Of a stretch of 64,000 nt of DNA, positions 24,688-32,696 are shown piece by piece. Made by a program: the position numbers and the translations under genes. The DNA lies in contig NZ_JAEVYN010000001.1 in assembly GCF_016807185.1 (NCBI RefSeq), positions 1,054,001-1,118,000 on the forward strand, read 5' to 3'. The notes beneath the pieces were generated by a model. It worked only from the letters and a program-made list of their open reading frames with translations. It was not told the origin of the DNA and did no database searches. Position 1 is the stretch's first letter. Each line of letters opens with the position of its first letter. Origin of the DNA: Leptolyngbya sp. Cla-17 (lineage in GTDB: Bacteria > Cyanobacteriota > Cyanobacteriia > Leptolyngbyales > Leptolyngbyaceae).

Positions 24688-25659
24688 TTAACCGTCACGA
24701 CCGACAGATGCTAAAGGTAAAACAGTTGCCGCCTGGGCAAGATGATCAATCACTAAACTGAAAAAATGTTGAATGGGTGGAATTTGCAGGCGATCGCGGG
24801 TGGTCACCATGACGACTTGCCGAGTTAGGGGTGGATCGGTCAACGGCTCTGTATCAACGCCAACATAGCCCGACTCAATTGGACGCACTGCCAACGTAGG
24901 ATCAGTGTAAGCATCCACTAGAGCCGATTCAGGTAACAGTGCTACCAATTCGCCTTGCCGCACAATCCCTCTAAATGCATCGGGAGTATTCAATTCTAGT
25001 GCTGCTTTGAGCGTTGCGCCACGCCGTTCAAACTGTTCTTGCACTATGCGCTGCATCCCGTAGCCATCTTTAAACACAACTTGATGATACTGCGTCAGCT
25101 CTGACCAGGGAATCGCAGCATAAGCAGCAAGGGGATGCCCTGCGGCGACCAAAACTTTGATCGGTTCTTCGTAAAGCACCTGCACCACCATTTCAGGACT
25201 CATGGTCAAAAAGCGATTGTTCATGACGATCGCCAAATCGACCAAGCCATCTTTTAATACTTTGAGGGAGCGATCGCTACCTAATGCCGTGACACGCAAT
25301 TGCACATCGGGATAATCTCGACAAAACTGCTGCAAAATGGGCGGCAAATGATGAGAACAGATGGAATGAATCGCGGCTACACAAAGTTCTGGCTGTTTTC
25401 CTGCCACCAGTTGAGCCACGTCTTGCGTCGCATTTTGCCATTCCTGACAGATTTTTTTAGCGCGCGGCAACAGCAAATCGCCCGAAATCGTCAGCTTTGC
25501 CTGAGCCGTGCGATGAAATAAGGGTGCGCCCAAGTCCGCCTCTAGCGCCTGAATTTGGCGGCTAATGGCAGATTGGGTCACGCCACAGCGCTGAGCAGCT
25601 TTTTGAAAACTACCCGTTTCCGCTACCGCCAAAAATGCCTGCAACTGTTCTAAACGCAT
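24688..25659 (-). CDS. LysR-family transcriptional regulator
   Basis: A 323-residue LysR-type regulator. The N-terminal winged HTH is clear: MRLEQLQAFLAVAETGSFQKAAQRCGVTQSAISRQIQALEADLGAPLFHRT. The effector-binding domain spans about residues 92-305 (ELCVAAIHSICSHHLPPILQQF, VALLPESALVD). It is followed after 13 bp by the TrpD2-like gene, an arrangement I recall from other cyanobacteria, so the regulator may control or be co-expressed with that gene. It is not close enough by eye to NtcB, CmpR or RbcR to be named. Confidence 0.9.
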   Translation of the reverse strand: MRLEQLQAFLAVAETGSFQKAAQRCGVTQSAISRQIQALEADLGAPLFHRTAQAKLTISGDLLLPRAKKICQEWQNATQDVAQLVAGKQPELCVAAIHSICSHHLPPILQQFCRDYPDVQLRVTALGSDRSLKVLKDGLVDLAIVMNNRFLTMSPEMVVQVLYEEPIKVLVAAGHPLAAYAAIPWSELTQYHQVVFKDGYGMQRIVQEQFERRGATLKAALELNTPDAFRGIVRQGELVALLPESALVDAYTDPTLAVRPIESGYVGVDTEPLTDPPLTRQVVMVTTRDRLQIPPIQHFFSLVIDHLAQAATVLPLASVGRDG

Positions 25660-25847
25660 GAAATCCGTGTAATTCAGGTCACACTTTTGAAGCTAAAGTG
25701 ACCTTATCGGATTCTTACCAGCGACTTCCGTAAGAGTTGATACAGCTTATTGGATCAACATGAACAGTTAATGAATCAGAAGCGTCAAATTAAGAACTTC
25801 TAAGGTGCATTGAGCGCAGCCAAAACACACCTTAGAAAATGGGTAGA

Positions 25848-26687
25848 CTACCGAAATCGATTGGGATTCAAGCGTCGTCCGGGACTGGTGATGGCAGATC
25901 TTCTTAAATAAGTGCCCGTGCCGCCATCAGCGCGATCAAGAAAGGGGCGCAAGTTAATCGCGTTAGAGTTAGTAGCTTGCGCATTCCCAATTCCAGGAAG
26001 ATTAATATTAAGCATCCGTGCAGCTTCGCCAATCCAGCCGCCTGCTCCACCTGATCCGCCATTCACAAAGGTATTCACACCCTGGGTTTGCTGCCCACTG
26101 TCGGCAACAGTCAGGTTTTGAAACACGCGATCGCGGGTCGCAGTGGCATCTTGTCCAGGGGGAACCGTCAGCACAATCCGACAGCCTGAAACTCGTTGAG
26201 TCGTTACGCAAACGGTGTTGTAGCCATTTTCGACAGCCGTTTGCATGTCTATCAACCCATCGGGACGATACTGTTCTAGCCGTCGGCTAATTTCACTACA
26301 GCGCTTGGTTGGATTCCAGCCACCACCCATCGCGTTAGGAACAGCCCATGGATAGGTCTGTCCGGGTTGGCTTTGGGGCTGATACATCACGGTATATTGC
26401 CCGTTTACAATCTGGCAGCTAAAGCGCGTACCGCTGAGGGTACTCGCTGGACTGCCGCTAGGCGCTCCAGTTGGGATTGTATTAGGATTGCCAGAAGAGC
26501 CAGGAACGCCGCGTGAATTCTCAATGTCTACAATGACATCGTCTGAAGTGCTAGGTTGCCCAGTGGTGCCCGTTGGCAGTTGACTGATAATTTGTATGGG
26601 AGTCGCGATTGCGGTTGCAGCCTCACCGCCCAATAGCACCGCTATTCCTAAAACTGCGATGACGGTTTTGCAAGTTTGAGTCAGCAT
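25848..26687 (-). CDS. COP23-domain exported protein
   Basis: A 279-residue protein with a signal peptide (MLTQTCKTVIAVLGIAVLLGG...ATA), a Ser/Gly/Pro-rich linker, and a COP23 domain: TRFSCQIVNGQYTVMYQP, YPWAVPNAMGGGWNPTKRCSEISRRLEQYRPDGL, GYNTVCVTTQRVSGCRIVLTVPPGQDA, DRVFQNL. The paired cysteines fit an exported protein. The founding member, from Cyanothece, is a membrane protein whose abundance oscillates with a circadian rhythm; molecular role is unknown. The Gly-rich region after the domain (GGSGGAGGWIGEAARMLNINLPG) is less conserved. It is divergent from crtR. Confidence 0.82.
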   Translation of the reverse strand: MLTQTCKTVIAVLGIAVLLGGEAATAIATPIQIISQLPTGTTGQPSTSDDVIVDIENSRGVPGSSGNPNTIPTGAPSGSPASTLSGTRFSCQIVNGQYTVMYQPQSQPGQTYPWAVPNAMGGGWNPTKRCSEISRRLEQYRPDGLIDMQTAVENGYNTVCVTTQRVSGCRIVLTVPPGQDATATRDRVFQNLTVADSGQQTQGVNTFVNGGSGGAGGWIGEAARMLNINLPGIGNAQATNSNAINLRPFLDRADGGTGTYLRRSAITSPGRRLNPNRFR

Positions 26688-26935
26688 TGTAGGTATCTCT
26701 AGAATGAACGCTTAATTGACTGATAAGGGCAATCCAACAGGGCAATATAAAAACAGACGGTGTAAGCAGTTAAAAGTTCCTATGCTTAAGCAAGGTTAAA
26801 CACTTTATTTGTAGATAGCAGAAGGCTTCTATTGAATAATCCTAACCAATCTTTATGAGCAGCTTTTACAAAACTTTATTTTGAGTGTTTAGGTAGCGTA
26901 TACTACGCCATGTGGCTAAAAGGAGTAAGAGATAG

Positions 26936-27946
26936 ATGTCGGAGGCAATCAAGCCCCTGACGGCACCAAGGGACTTAATGGGTGCGCCGGGCGATTTTAA
27001 TCCTACATTGCTCATGTTCCTTGTAGCGATCGCGATCGTGGTGGTTTCTACAGTGGGCTTTTTTCATTGGCATTGGGTTGACTGGTGCTGTTTTGTCATG
27101 AACGTCGTTGCTTTACACATGGTTGGCACGGTGATTCATGATGCCTGTCATAACGTTGCCCACCGCAATCGCATTGTGAATGCCGTTTTAGGACATGGCA
27201 GCGCTTTAATGCTGGGTTTCTCCTTCCCCGTTTTTACGCGGGTACACATGCAGCATCACGCTAACGTCAATGACCCAGAAAACGACCCCGATCATGTGGT
27301 GTCTACCTTTGGTCCACTATGGCTGATTAATGCCCGCTTCATGTACCACGAGATTTATTTTTTTAAGCGACGACTCTGGCGCAAATATGAACTTTTAGAA
27401 TGGGCGATCGCCCGACTCGCAGTTGCCGTAATCATCTACTTGGGCTGCCGCTACGATTTTATTGGCTATATTTTTAACTTTTGGTTTGTTCCCTTGGCGA
27501 TCGTTGGTTTAGCCCTAGGGTTATTTTTCGACTATCTACCTCATCGCCCTTTCCAAGAGCGCAATCGTTGGAAAAATGCGCGGGTGTATCCCAACTCCAT
27601 GATGAACTGGCTGATCATGGGGCAAAACTATCACCTGATCCACCACCTTTGGCCTTCAATTCCCTGGTACTACTACGAACGCGCTTACTATCAATCCAAA
27701 CCATTGCTAGATGAAAAAGGTGCTCACCAATCCTTAGGCATCTTACAAACCACTAAAGACTTATTCGGGTTTGTCTACGATGTGTTTTTAGGAATTCGTT
27801 TACATAAACCGCACCAACCTGAAGAGATTTTAGAAGTGTCTTCTTTGGAGACAATGGCGATCGCAACAGCGGTAGATACTGTAGAAATGACCACATTGCC
27901 TGAAGATGAGCGAAAGTCTCTGGTCGGTGTCGCGATCGACGAATAA
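26936..27946 (+). CDS. crtR: Beta-carotene hydroxylase CrtR
   Basis: A 336-residue membrane di-iron enzyme of the fatty acid desaturase fold that hydroxylates beta-rings to make zeaxanthin and related xanthophylls. The three His boxes are visible: HDACHN (68-73) with HRN shortly after, HMQHH (104-108) and HLIHH (233-237), and the CrtR-specific HLWPSIPWYYYERAYY follows. At least four hydrophobic segments occur (about 25-60, 90, 160-200). GGAG precedes the ATG by 10 nt. It stands alone and is divergent from the COP23 gene. Products could feed carotenoid-binding proteins such as the helical carotenoid protein in this window, although those prefer ketocarotenoids. Confidence 0.93.
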   Translation: MSEAIKPLTAPRDLMGAPGDFNPTLLMFLVAIAIVVVSTVGFFHWHWVDWCCFVMNVVALHMVGTVIHDACHNVAHRNRIVNAVLGHGSALMLGFSFPVFTRVHMQHHANVNDPENDPDHVVSTFGPLWLINARFMYHEIYFFKRRLWRKYELLEWAIARLAVAVIIYLGCRYDFIGYIFNFWFVPLAIVGLALGLFFDYLPHRPFQERNRWKNARVYPNSMMNWLIMGQNYHLIHHLWPSIPWYYYERAYYQSKPLLDEKGAHQSLGILQTTKDLFGFVYDVFLGIRLHKPHQPEEILEVSSLETMAIATAVDTVEMTTLPEDERKSLVGVAIDE

Positions 27947-28297
27947 TTGAAGCCGATTTAAATATATTGAGTGCGTCAATTAGAACACGGGCAATGGTAG
28001 GGCGATCGCAGGTAGCCGCACATATGATAGACAGGAAAATTCTGCCTATTCACTGTTTTAAATGTTACGCGGATTTCAGTTTAATTAGTAGCTGAGCAGC
28101 TTTACTCCGTTGGTCGAGGTATGACCTGATTACCCTGTTAAGAGTTAAAGCAAGTTGTTTTGAGTTGCTGATAGGAAGCAGTTCTGCGGCATCAAGATAG
28201 AGGCAAAATATAACTCATGGGGAAAAGAGTAGAAACAGATAACAAGAGGAGTGAGCTAGTGCTGAATCCTGGCTGTTACAGGATAGAGAAGCCGTTT
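27947..28297. other. 351-bp gap after crtR
   Basis: No gene or strong hairpin is seen. It carries the 3' region of crtR and the presumed promoter of the disrupted gene that starts at about 28298. In-frame extension of that gene to 28217 is open but has no good ribosome binding site. Confidence 0.5.
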
Positions 28298-29197
28298 ATG
28301 ACTGATCCAGTTAGCACTGCTCCAGGTTTCTATCGTCTAATTAGTTTAGAAGAGTTGCAGTTGAAAACCCATACAAAAGAGCAACTCAGGGTATGGATAG
28401 ACAAGCTCAAAGTTACTTGTGATGCGAAGAATACAGCGGATTGCAGTCAGATAGAGGACAATGAAGGATTACAACTTTGGGTCAAAAATGAAGCCGTATT
28501 CCATAGACTTTCGAGAGAAGATTGTAAGTGCTATGGAGAAGGGTGATAGCTCGATCCGAAAAGTTGCTGCCCGCTTTGCTGTCAGCAAGAGTTGCGTCGA
28601 GAGATGGATGATTCAGAAGCGCACAGAAGGTCACGTCGTTCCCCATAAGCAGGGTGGTTCGGTGAGTCCTGTGATGGAGCACAAAGACCAGTTAGTGGCG
28701 ATCTTCGAGAACCAGCGCGATGCGACCTTAGCGGAATATTGTGAGCTACTCTTTGATGAGACTGGGCTATGGGTTAGCCAAAGTACTATGTGCCGAACCT
28801 TTCAGAGACTCAATTTACCGCGCAAAAAAAAACGCTCCGCTCCAGCCAAGCCACCAGCGAACGAGTCCAACTCCTGAGACAGGAGTACTGGGCACAGGTG
28901 ACGAGTATAGAACTCAAAGATTTAGTGTTTCTCGATGAGATGGGTGTTCTACTGGGACTCATGCGAACCCATGCCCGTGCTGCACCTGGGGAACGAGCGT
29001 ATGACTTCAAACCTTTTTATCGGGGCAAGAAGGTGAGTGTCATGGGCGCGATTACCGTCTCAAAGGTGCTGGCTGTGATGACGATAGATCAGTCGATGGA
29101 CGCGGTTGTCTTTGAGGTGTACGTCTCAAAGTGTCTTGTGCCTCAACTGTGGAAAGGGGCTGTCGTGGTCATGGATAACCTGCCTGCTCACAAGGTA

Positions 29198-30162
29198 TAG
29201 CTATTGCCAGGACCAATAGGACATAGACTGAGAGGTATCCCCAATCCTACGAGGGTGAGTGCATCTATGGCAAAAGCATACAGTTACGACTTGCGACAAA
29301 AGGTGATCAATGCCATCCAATTAGACGGCATGAAGCAGAGTGAAGCCGCCCAAGTGTTTCAACTCAGTCGCAACACGATCAATCTATGGCTGAAGCGACA
29401 GAAGGAAACTGGAGACTACCAAGCCAAAACAACTCGTCCCCATCGAACCACCAGCAAAATCACCGATTGGGACAAGTTTGCCAAATTTGCCAAGCAGCAT
29501 GGGGGCACAACCCAAGCGCAAATGGTCGAGTTGTGGCAAGACCAACTCAGTGTTCGCACAATTTCCAGGGCGTTACACAAACTGGGCTTGAGTCGAAAAA
29601 AAAGACCTATGGCTACCTTGAACGCGATGAGCACAAACGAGCAGAGTTCCTAGAGCAGCTAGCCAAAGTGTCTTTATCCGACCGGGTGTACATCGATGAA
29701 TCGGGAATGGATGAGCGAGAGGATTATGGATATGGTTGGTGTGAACCCGGTGTGCGATTTGAAGCACTCAAGTCAGGGCGACGGGTTCAACGAATCAATA
29801 TGATTGCGGCTTACTGTGAGCACCAACTGAGTGCTGCTTTTACCGTGAACGGCTCTTGTAATCGAGTCGTGTTTGAAATCTGGCTAGAAACGTGTTTGCT
29901 GCCAACGCTTAAGCCTGGGAAGGTTTTGATTCTCGACAATGCCACGTTTCATCATGGGGGACGGGTTGCTCAATTGGTGGAGTCGGTAGGGTGTCGGTTG
30001 TTATATTTACCCGCTTATTCTCCAGATTTCAATCGGATTGAAAAGTGTTGGGCCTGGCTGAAAAGTCGTATTCGCAACAGCTTGTCTAGCTTTAGTTCTT
30101 TACGGCAAGCAATGGAGTCGGTCCTGAAAGATGCTGTGTCCTAACACTGTTGTCTGTAGCTA
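29198..30162 (+). mobile_element. Second IS630-family element nested in copy A
   Basis: A 965-bp element bounded by TAGCTATTGCC at the left and GTAGCTA at the right, with an imperfect 26-bp terminal inverted repeat (strong outer TAGCTA and inner TAGGACA matches; 17 of 26 identities). It is flanked by TA at 29196-29197 and 30163-30164. It differs in sequence from copy A and from the element at 57366-58524. Its transposase appears complete, so it may be active. Confidence 0.85.
29267..30144 (+). CDS. IS630-family transposase made by -1 frameshift
   Basis: The first frame starts at 29267 (MAKAYSYDLRQKVINAIQ) and carries the HTH KQSEAAQVFQLSRNTINLWLKRQKE; it would terminate at 29653. The second, in the -1 frame, supplies the DDE domain and ends at 30144. 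They join at a run of eight A (29595-29602), giving LGLSRKKKTYGYLERDEHKR. The catalytic triad is intact: Asp in VYIDESGMDE, Asp in LILDNATFHHGG and Glu in YSPDFNRIEKCWAWLK. It cuts and pastes its own element at TA targets. This is the only intact-looking transposase in the 28-31 kb nest. Confidence 0.88.
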
Positions 30163-30164
30163 TA

Positions 30165-30363
30165 CCCCTCATATGTCACTCTAGTTAAAGTAAAATCCAG
30201 GCAAAACGCTGAAAGTCTTTCACCGACTGCTGTCTGGTATATACGCTTCATTGTCAAATGTTTTGAAATATCGGAAATAAGCTGCGTATGCTAAGACTCA
30301 AGCCGTATAGAAGCTTCAGCATTTTTGATTAAATTTGCTTTTCCGAAAGTGATTCAAGAGGGA
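30165..30363. mobile_element. 199-bp MITE-like TA-flanked element
   Basis: This is the part of the insertion not explained by either IS630. It is flanked by TA on both sides (30163-30164 and 30364-30365). Its ends are imperfect inverted repeats: CCCCTCATATGTCACT at the left and, reversed from the right, TCCCTCTTGAATCACT (11 of 16 identical). It has no open frame of note. These are the properties of a non-autonomous miniature element mobilised by an IS630/Tc1-type transposase. Its ends resemble none of the IS ends in this window. Confidence 0.65.
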
Positions 30364-31203
30364 TAAAAGCCATTGCACCTTTAATTGAGGCGGTTGGAGC
30401 GAAGGTTCTGTATCTGTCTCCTTACTCTCCCGAATTTAATCCGATTGAGCATTGGTGGTCACAGTTAAAGGCTTTCCTAAGACAGTTCTCGCCGACAACC
30501 TCGAAAAGGGTAGATACCCTCATTGCCACAGCGATGGATTTGATAGATCCTCAACATTTGCACAACTGGTTTGCACACTGCTGTTACTGTCCCTCTTAAC
30601 ACTGCAATCCGCCGTATATCGAGATTTGCTAGTTCAAAAGCTTATGAGGAATTTGATCGAGAGGGATTGGAACTCTGGAAAAAAATACGTGAAGAATTAG
30701 CATTAACTTATGACATTTTTTATTACAGCGAACGATTAGGAGGCTTATTTAGACATCCTGATATTCCTATCGTTAAAAGAATTAAATTAATGGCTGATTA
30801 CACCTGTTACCCGATTTGGGGAATCGATGAGATCGCCAATATTTCGCCTGAAAACTTACCTTTAACGGTGGAAACGATTAGGCGTCTAGATGCATGGGCA
30901 AAACTTTTTGATGGCAGCTTAAATTGGGATGATCCAGGTGGAAAATCGCTGTGGAGTGAGCAAGATGCTCAATTCTTTGGGCAGGAAGGGGTGAGTTTGT
31001 GGCACCAACTATGCCGAGAGTTGTCTCCAGACTACGAAGTGTATTATTTCAGTGATGGTGCCCTGATCAGGCATCCAGATGAATTGAATACATAGCAATG
31101 AGTATGCCGACAGCAGCCCAACGCAGCGTTGGAACGGCCGAGCGAGAGCGATCGCTTATGATGCAAAGGTTGATTGCCGCTGCTCAACTGTGCTGCTCAT
31201 GAC

Positions 31204-31404
31204 TCAATCGTCAGGAAACTGCCAGCAAGAGATACGTTCCACACGATCGCTGCCGCAATCAGGACAATTGACTGGTGTAGAAGCCACCCATTCGGCATCG
31301 CACTGACGGCAATGACACCAAATATTGTGGCGATCGGCTTCTGCGATCGCTAATTGCCACTGCTGCAACTCTTCTGGGGTAAATTGAGACGGCGGGTTAG
31401 TCAT
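31204..31404 (-). CDS. Small zinc-ribbon protein
   Basis: A 66-residue protein: an N-terminal helix (FTPEELQQWQLAIAEADRHN), then IWCHCRQCDAEW and VNCPDCGSDRVERISCWQFPDD. The paired CxxC motifs (CRQC and CPDC, plus CHC) form a zinc-ribbon-like knuckle. Short proteins of this type are conserved in cyanobacteria without known function. It follows ycf23 on the same strand after a 28-bp palindromic hairpin, so it is likely transcribed separately. The conserved spacing of cysteines makes it a real gene despite the small size. Confidence 0.72.
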   Translation of the reverse strand: MTNPPSQFTPEELQQWQLAIAEADRHNIWCHCRQCDAEWVASTPVNCPDCGSDRVERISCWQFPDD

Positions 31405-31415
31405 ATAGTTTTCTG

Positions 31416-31443
31416 GTAGGGACGCAAAACTTTGCGTCCCTAC
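31416..31443. terminator. 28-bp palindromic hairpin after ycf23
   Basis: GTAGGGACGCAAA (31416-31428) pairs perfectly with TTTGCGTCCCTAC (31431-31443) with only AC between. It sits 9 bp past the ycf23 stop. It resembles a small palindrome that I recall being dispersed in cyanobacterial genomes, so it may be both a terminator and a repeat unit. Confidence 0.7.
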
Positions 31444-31452
31444 GTCATTGAT

Positions 31453-32205
31453 TTAAACTCGATCGCGAACTTGGTTTACTGCCAGAGCTTCGACCAAACT
31501 CCGAACCACTGCAATCATTTCCACTTCGCTGCTCAGTTTGTTGATTGCAGAGCCGATGCCCACGCCGGAAGCACCTGCCGCGATCGCCAAGGGCACCGTC
31601 ACACTCGACAAACCAGAGGCGCAGAGCACAGGCACGCTCACCCCACGAGAGATTTCATAGGCTGCCGCCAGCGTTGGGGCCGCTTTTTCAATTAGGCCCA
31701 AGGTTCCTGCATGAACCGGAGCGCTACTCGTGCCGCCTTCCGTTTGGATTAGATCGGCACCCGCTTTCACCAATGCTTCGGCAAGTTGAACCTGCTGATC
31801 CAGTTCCAAAATGTGAGGAACGGTCACAGAGAGAGTGACGGAAGGGAGTAAGCGGCGAGTTTCACGGGTGATTTCCAGCACTTCGGCTGCTTCAAAGCGA
31901 ATGCCTTGAGCATAAAAGCTGTCAAAGTTGCCGATTTCTACCAGATCGGCTCCGGCTTGCATGGCGGCAACCAGTTTGGCAGGCTCCACCGCAGAGACAC
32001 ACACGGGCAGGCTAGTGATGCGCTTTACCATCCGAATCAAGTCTGGATCGGCGGCGATGTCTACAAAGGTCGCTCCGCCCTGATCAGCAGCATTGACCAC
32101 CGCAGCAACGCGATCGCGATCGAAATTGTTTAACCCACTAATTACCTTTAAGGCACGCCCCTGCTCTAAGGCAGCATTTAGCGTTACGAGTCTCGTCATA
32201 GTCAT
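31453..32205 (-). CDS. ycf23: Ycf23/DUF561 TIM-barrel protein
   Basis: A 250-residue conserved cyanobacterial/plastid protein of the DUF561 family with a TIM-barrel fold. Family segments: ALKVISGLNNFDRDRVAAVV, ATFVDIAADPDL, VCVSAVEPAKLVAAMQAGADLVEIGNFD, LEITRETRRLLPSVTLSVTVPH, ADLIQTEGGTSS, SVPVLCASGLSSVTVPLAIAAGASGVGIGSAINKL. Plastid ycf23 is of unknown function; the barrel suggests an enzyme of nucleotide, phosphosugar or pterin type, but no reaction is known. The terminator hairpin lies immediately downstream. Confidence 0.9.
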   Translation of the reverse strand: MTMTRLVTLNAALEQGRALKVISGLNNFDRDRVAAVVNAADQGGATFVDIAADPDLIRMVKRITSLPVCVSAVEPAKLVAAMQAGADLVEIGNFDSFYAQGIRFEAAEVLEITRETRRLLPSVTLSVTVPHILELDQQVQLAEALVKAGADLIQTEGGTSSAPVHAGTLGLIEKAAPTLAAAYEISRGVSVPVLCASGLSSVTVPLAIAAGASGVGIGSAINKLSSEVEMIAVVRSLVEALAVNQVRDRV

Positions 32206-32696
32206 TCTCTGTTAATTACGGTATGACCATTTTGCCACTCTAAATGGATGGAAACCCAACGAAAATTCACCAGGATTGCGTAGGGGGTTGGTATACCCTG
32301 TGCGAAGCAGGCGATGGGCAATAATCTCTGCACTTCATTCAAGAGCGACGTTCCGAGTGCCAAACTCCGTACAACCCATATTTGATTGTGTTTAATCTGC
32401 GATTTTGGCGCAGATTTGAATCAAGGCAAAATCAAGCTTTTGCTGCTTTCAACGACTTAAAACGTTAATCTATCGGAAGTGGAGCATCCTTGTTTCTTCC
32501 CCGTTACCATCATTTGCCTTTTAGCAGGTGAAGTATTTTTTGCGCCTATAGGCATTCCAAGGTTGGACTTCCCATCCGATTCCTTATTAAATCACCGCAT
32601 CCTTTTAGGCAATATGACATCCAACCGTACGAGTGATTATTCAGTGTAAATGCTGCTGTTATTTTCTTTTACTATGACCATTCACTACGACAAGGT
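32206..32696. other. 491-bp gap between divergent ycf23 and hybrid kinase genes
   Basis: This region carries both promoters. A small hairpin (AATCTGCG ... CGCAGATT, about 32396-32419) is visible. No coding frame or RNA gene is recognised. Confidence 0.5.

Larger units (their letters stand above)
28461..30599 (+). pseudogene. IS630 transposase of copy A, interrupted
   Basis: Two overlapping frames: the first (28461-28877) has the HTH region SIRKVAARFAVSKSCVERWMIQ, the second (-1 frame, from about 28790) the DDE domain. They meet at a run of nine A (28824-28832), a typical slippery site for -1 frameshifting in IS630 elements; the fused product would read LPRKKKTLRSSQ. Catalytic Asp residues lie in FLDEMGVL and VVMDNLPAHK. 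The coding sequence is cut after NLPAHKV by nested insertions and resumes at 30366 with the glutamate segment YSPEFNPIEHWW. It cannot give active transposase. Confidence 0.88.
28434..30614 (+). mobile_element. IS630-family element, copy A, interrupted by two nested insertions
   Basis: The ends are CAGCGGATTGCAGT (28434) and ACTGCAATCCGCCG (ending 30614), inverted repeats with one mismatch, flanked by the duplicated target TA (28432-28433 and 30615-30616). Removing the inserted block 29198-30365 leaves exactly 1013 bp, identical in length to copy B at 43247-44259 and differing from it at two bases that I can see. The target dinucleotide TA and the D-D-E transposase are those of IS630/Tc1-mariner elements. 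It lies inside a gene of unknown function. Confidence 0.92.
28298..31095 (+). pseudogene. Gene of unknown function split by an IS630 element
   Basis: The 5' part (28298-28433) and 3' part (30617-31095) become one open frame when the IS630 element and one copy of its TA duplication are removed. The restored junction reads CDAKN-ISRFASSK. The rebuilt protein is about 204 residues, starting MTDPVSTAPGFYRLISLEEL. It contains two copies of an about 45-residue unit: EGLELWKKIREELALTYDIFYYSERLGGLFRHPD and EGVSLWHQLCRELSPDYEVYYFSDGALIRHPD. Between them is CYPIWGIDEIANISPENLPLTVETIRRLDAWA. I do not recognise the family. As it stands only a truncated N-terminal piece could be made, so the gene is almost certainly inactive. 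Confidence 0.75.

Noticed and set aside
26893..26906. GTA-N8-TAC pattern (GTAGCGTATACTAC) upstream of crtR, as in NtcA binding sites
   Set aside because: It lies only 30 bp from the crtR start codon, too close for a class II activation site, and one match of this short pattern is expected by chance.
28000..31200. Possible CRISPR or defence island around the IS nest
   Set aside because: No direct repeat arrays, cas, restriction-modification or toxin signatures are visible; the region is accounted for by IS elements and one split gene.
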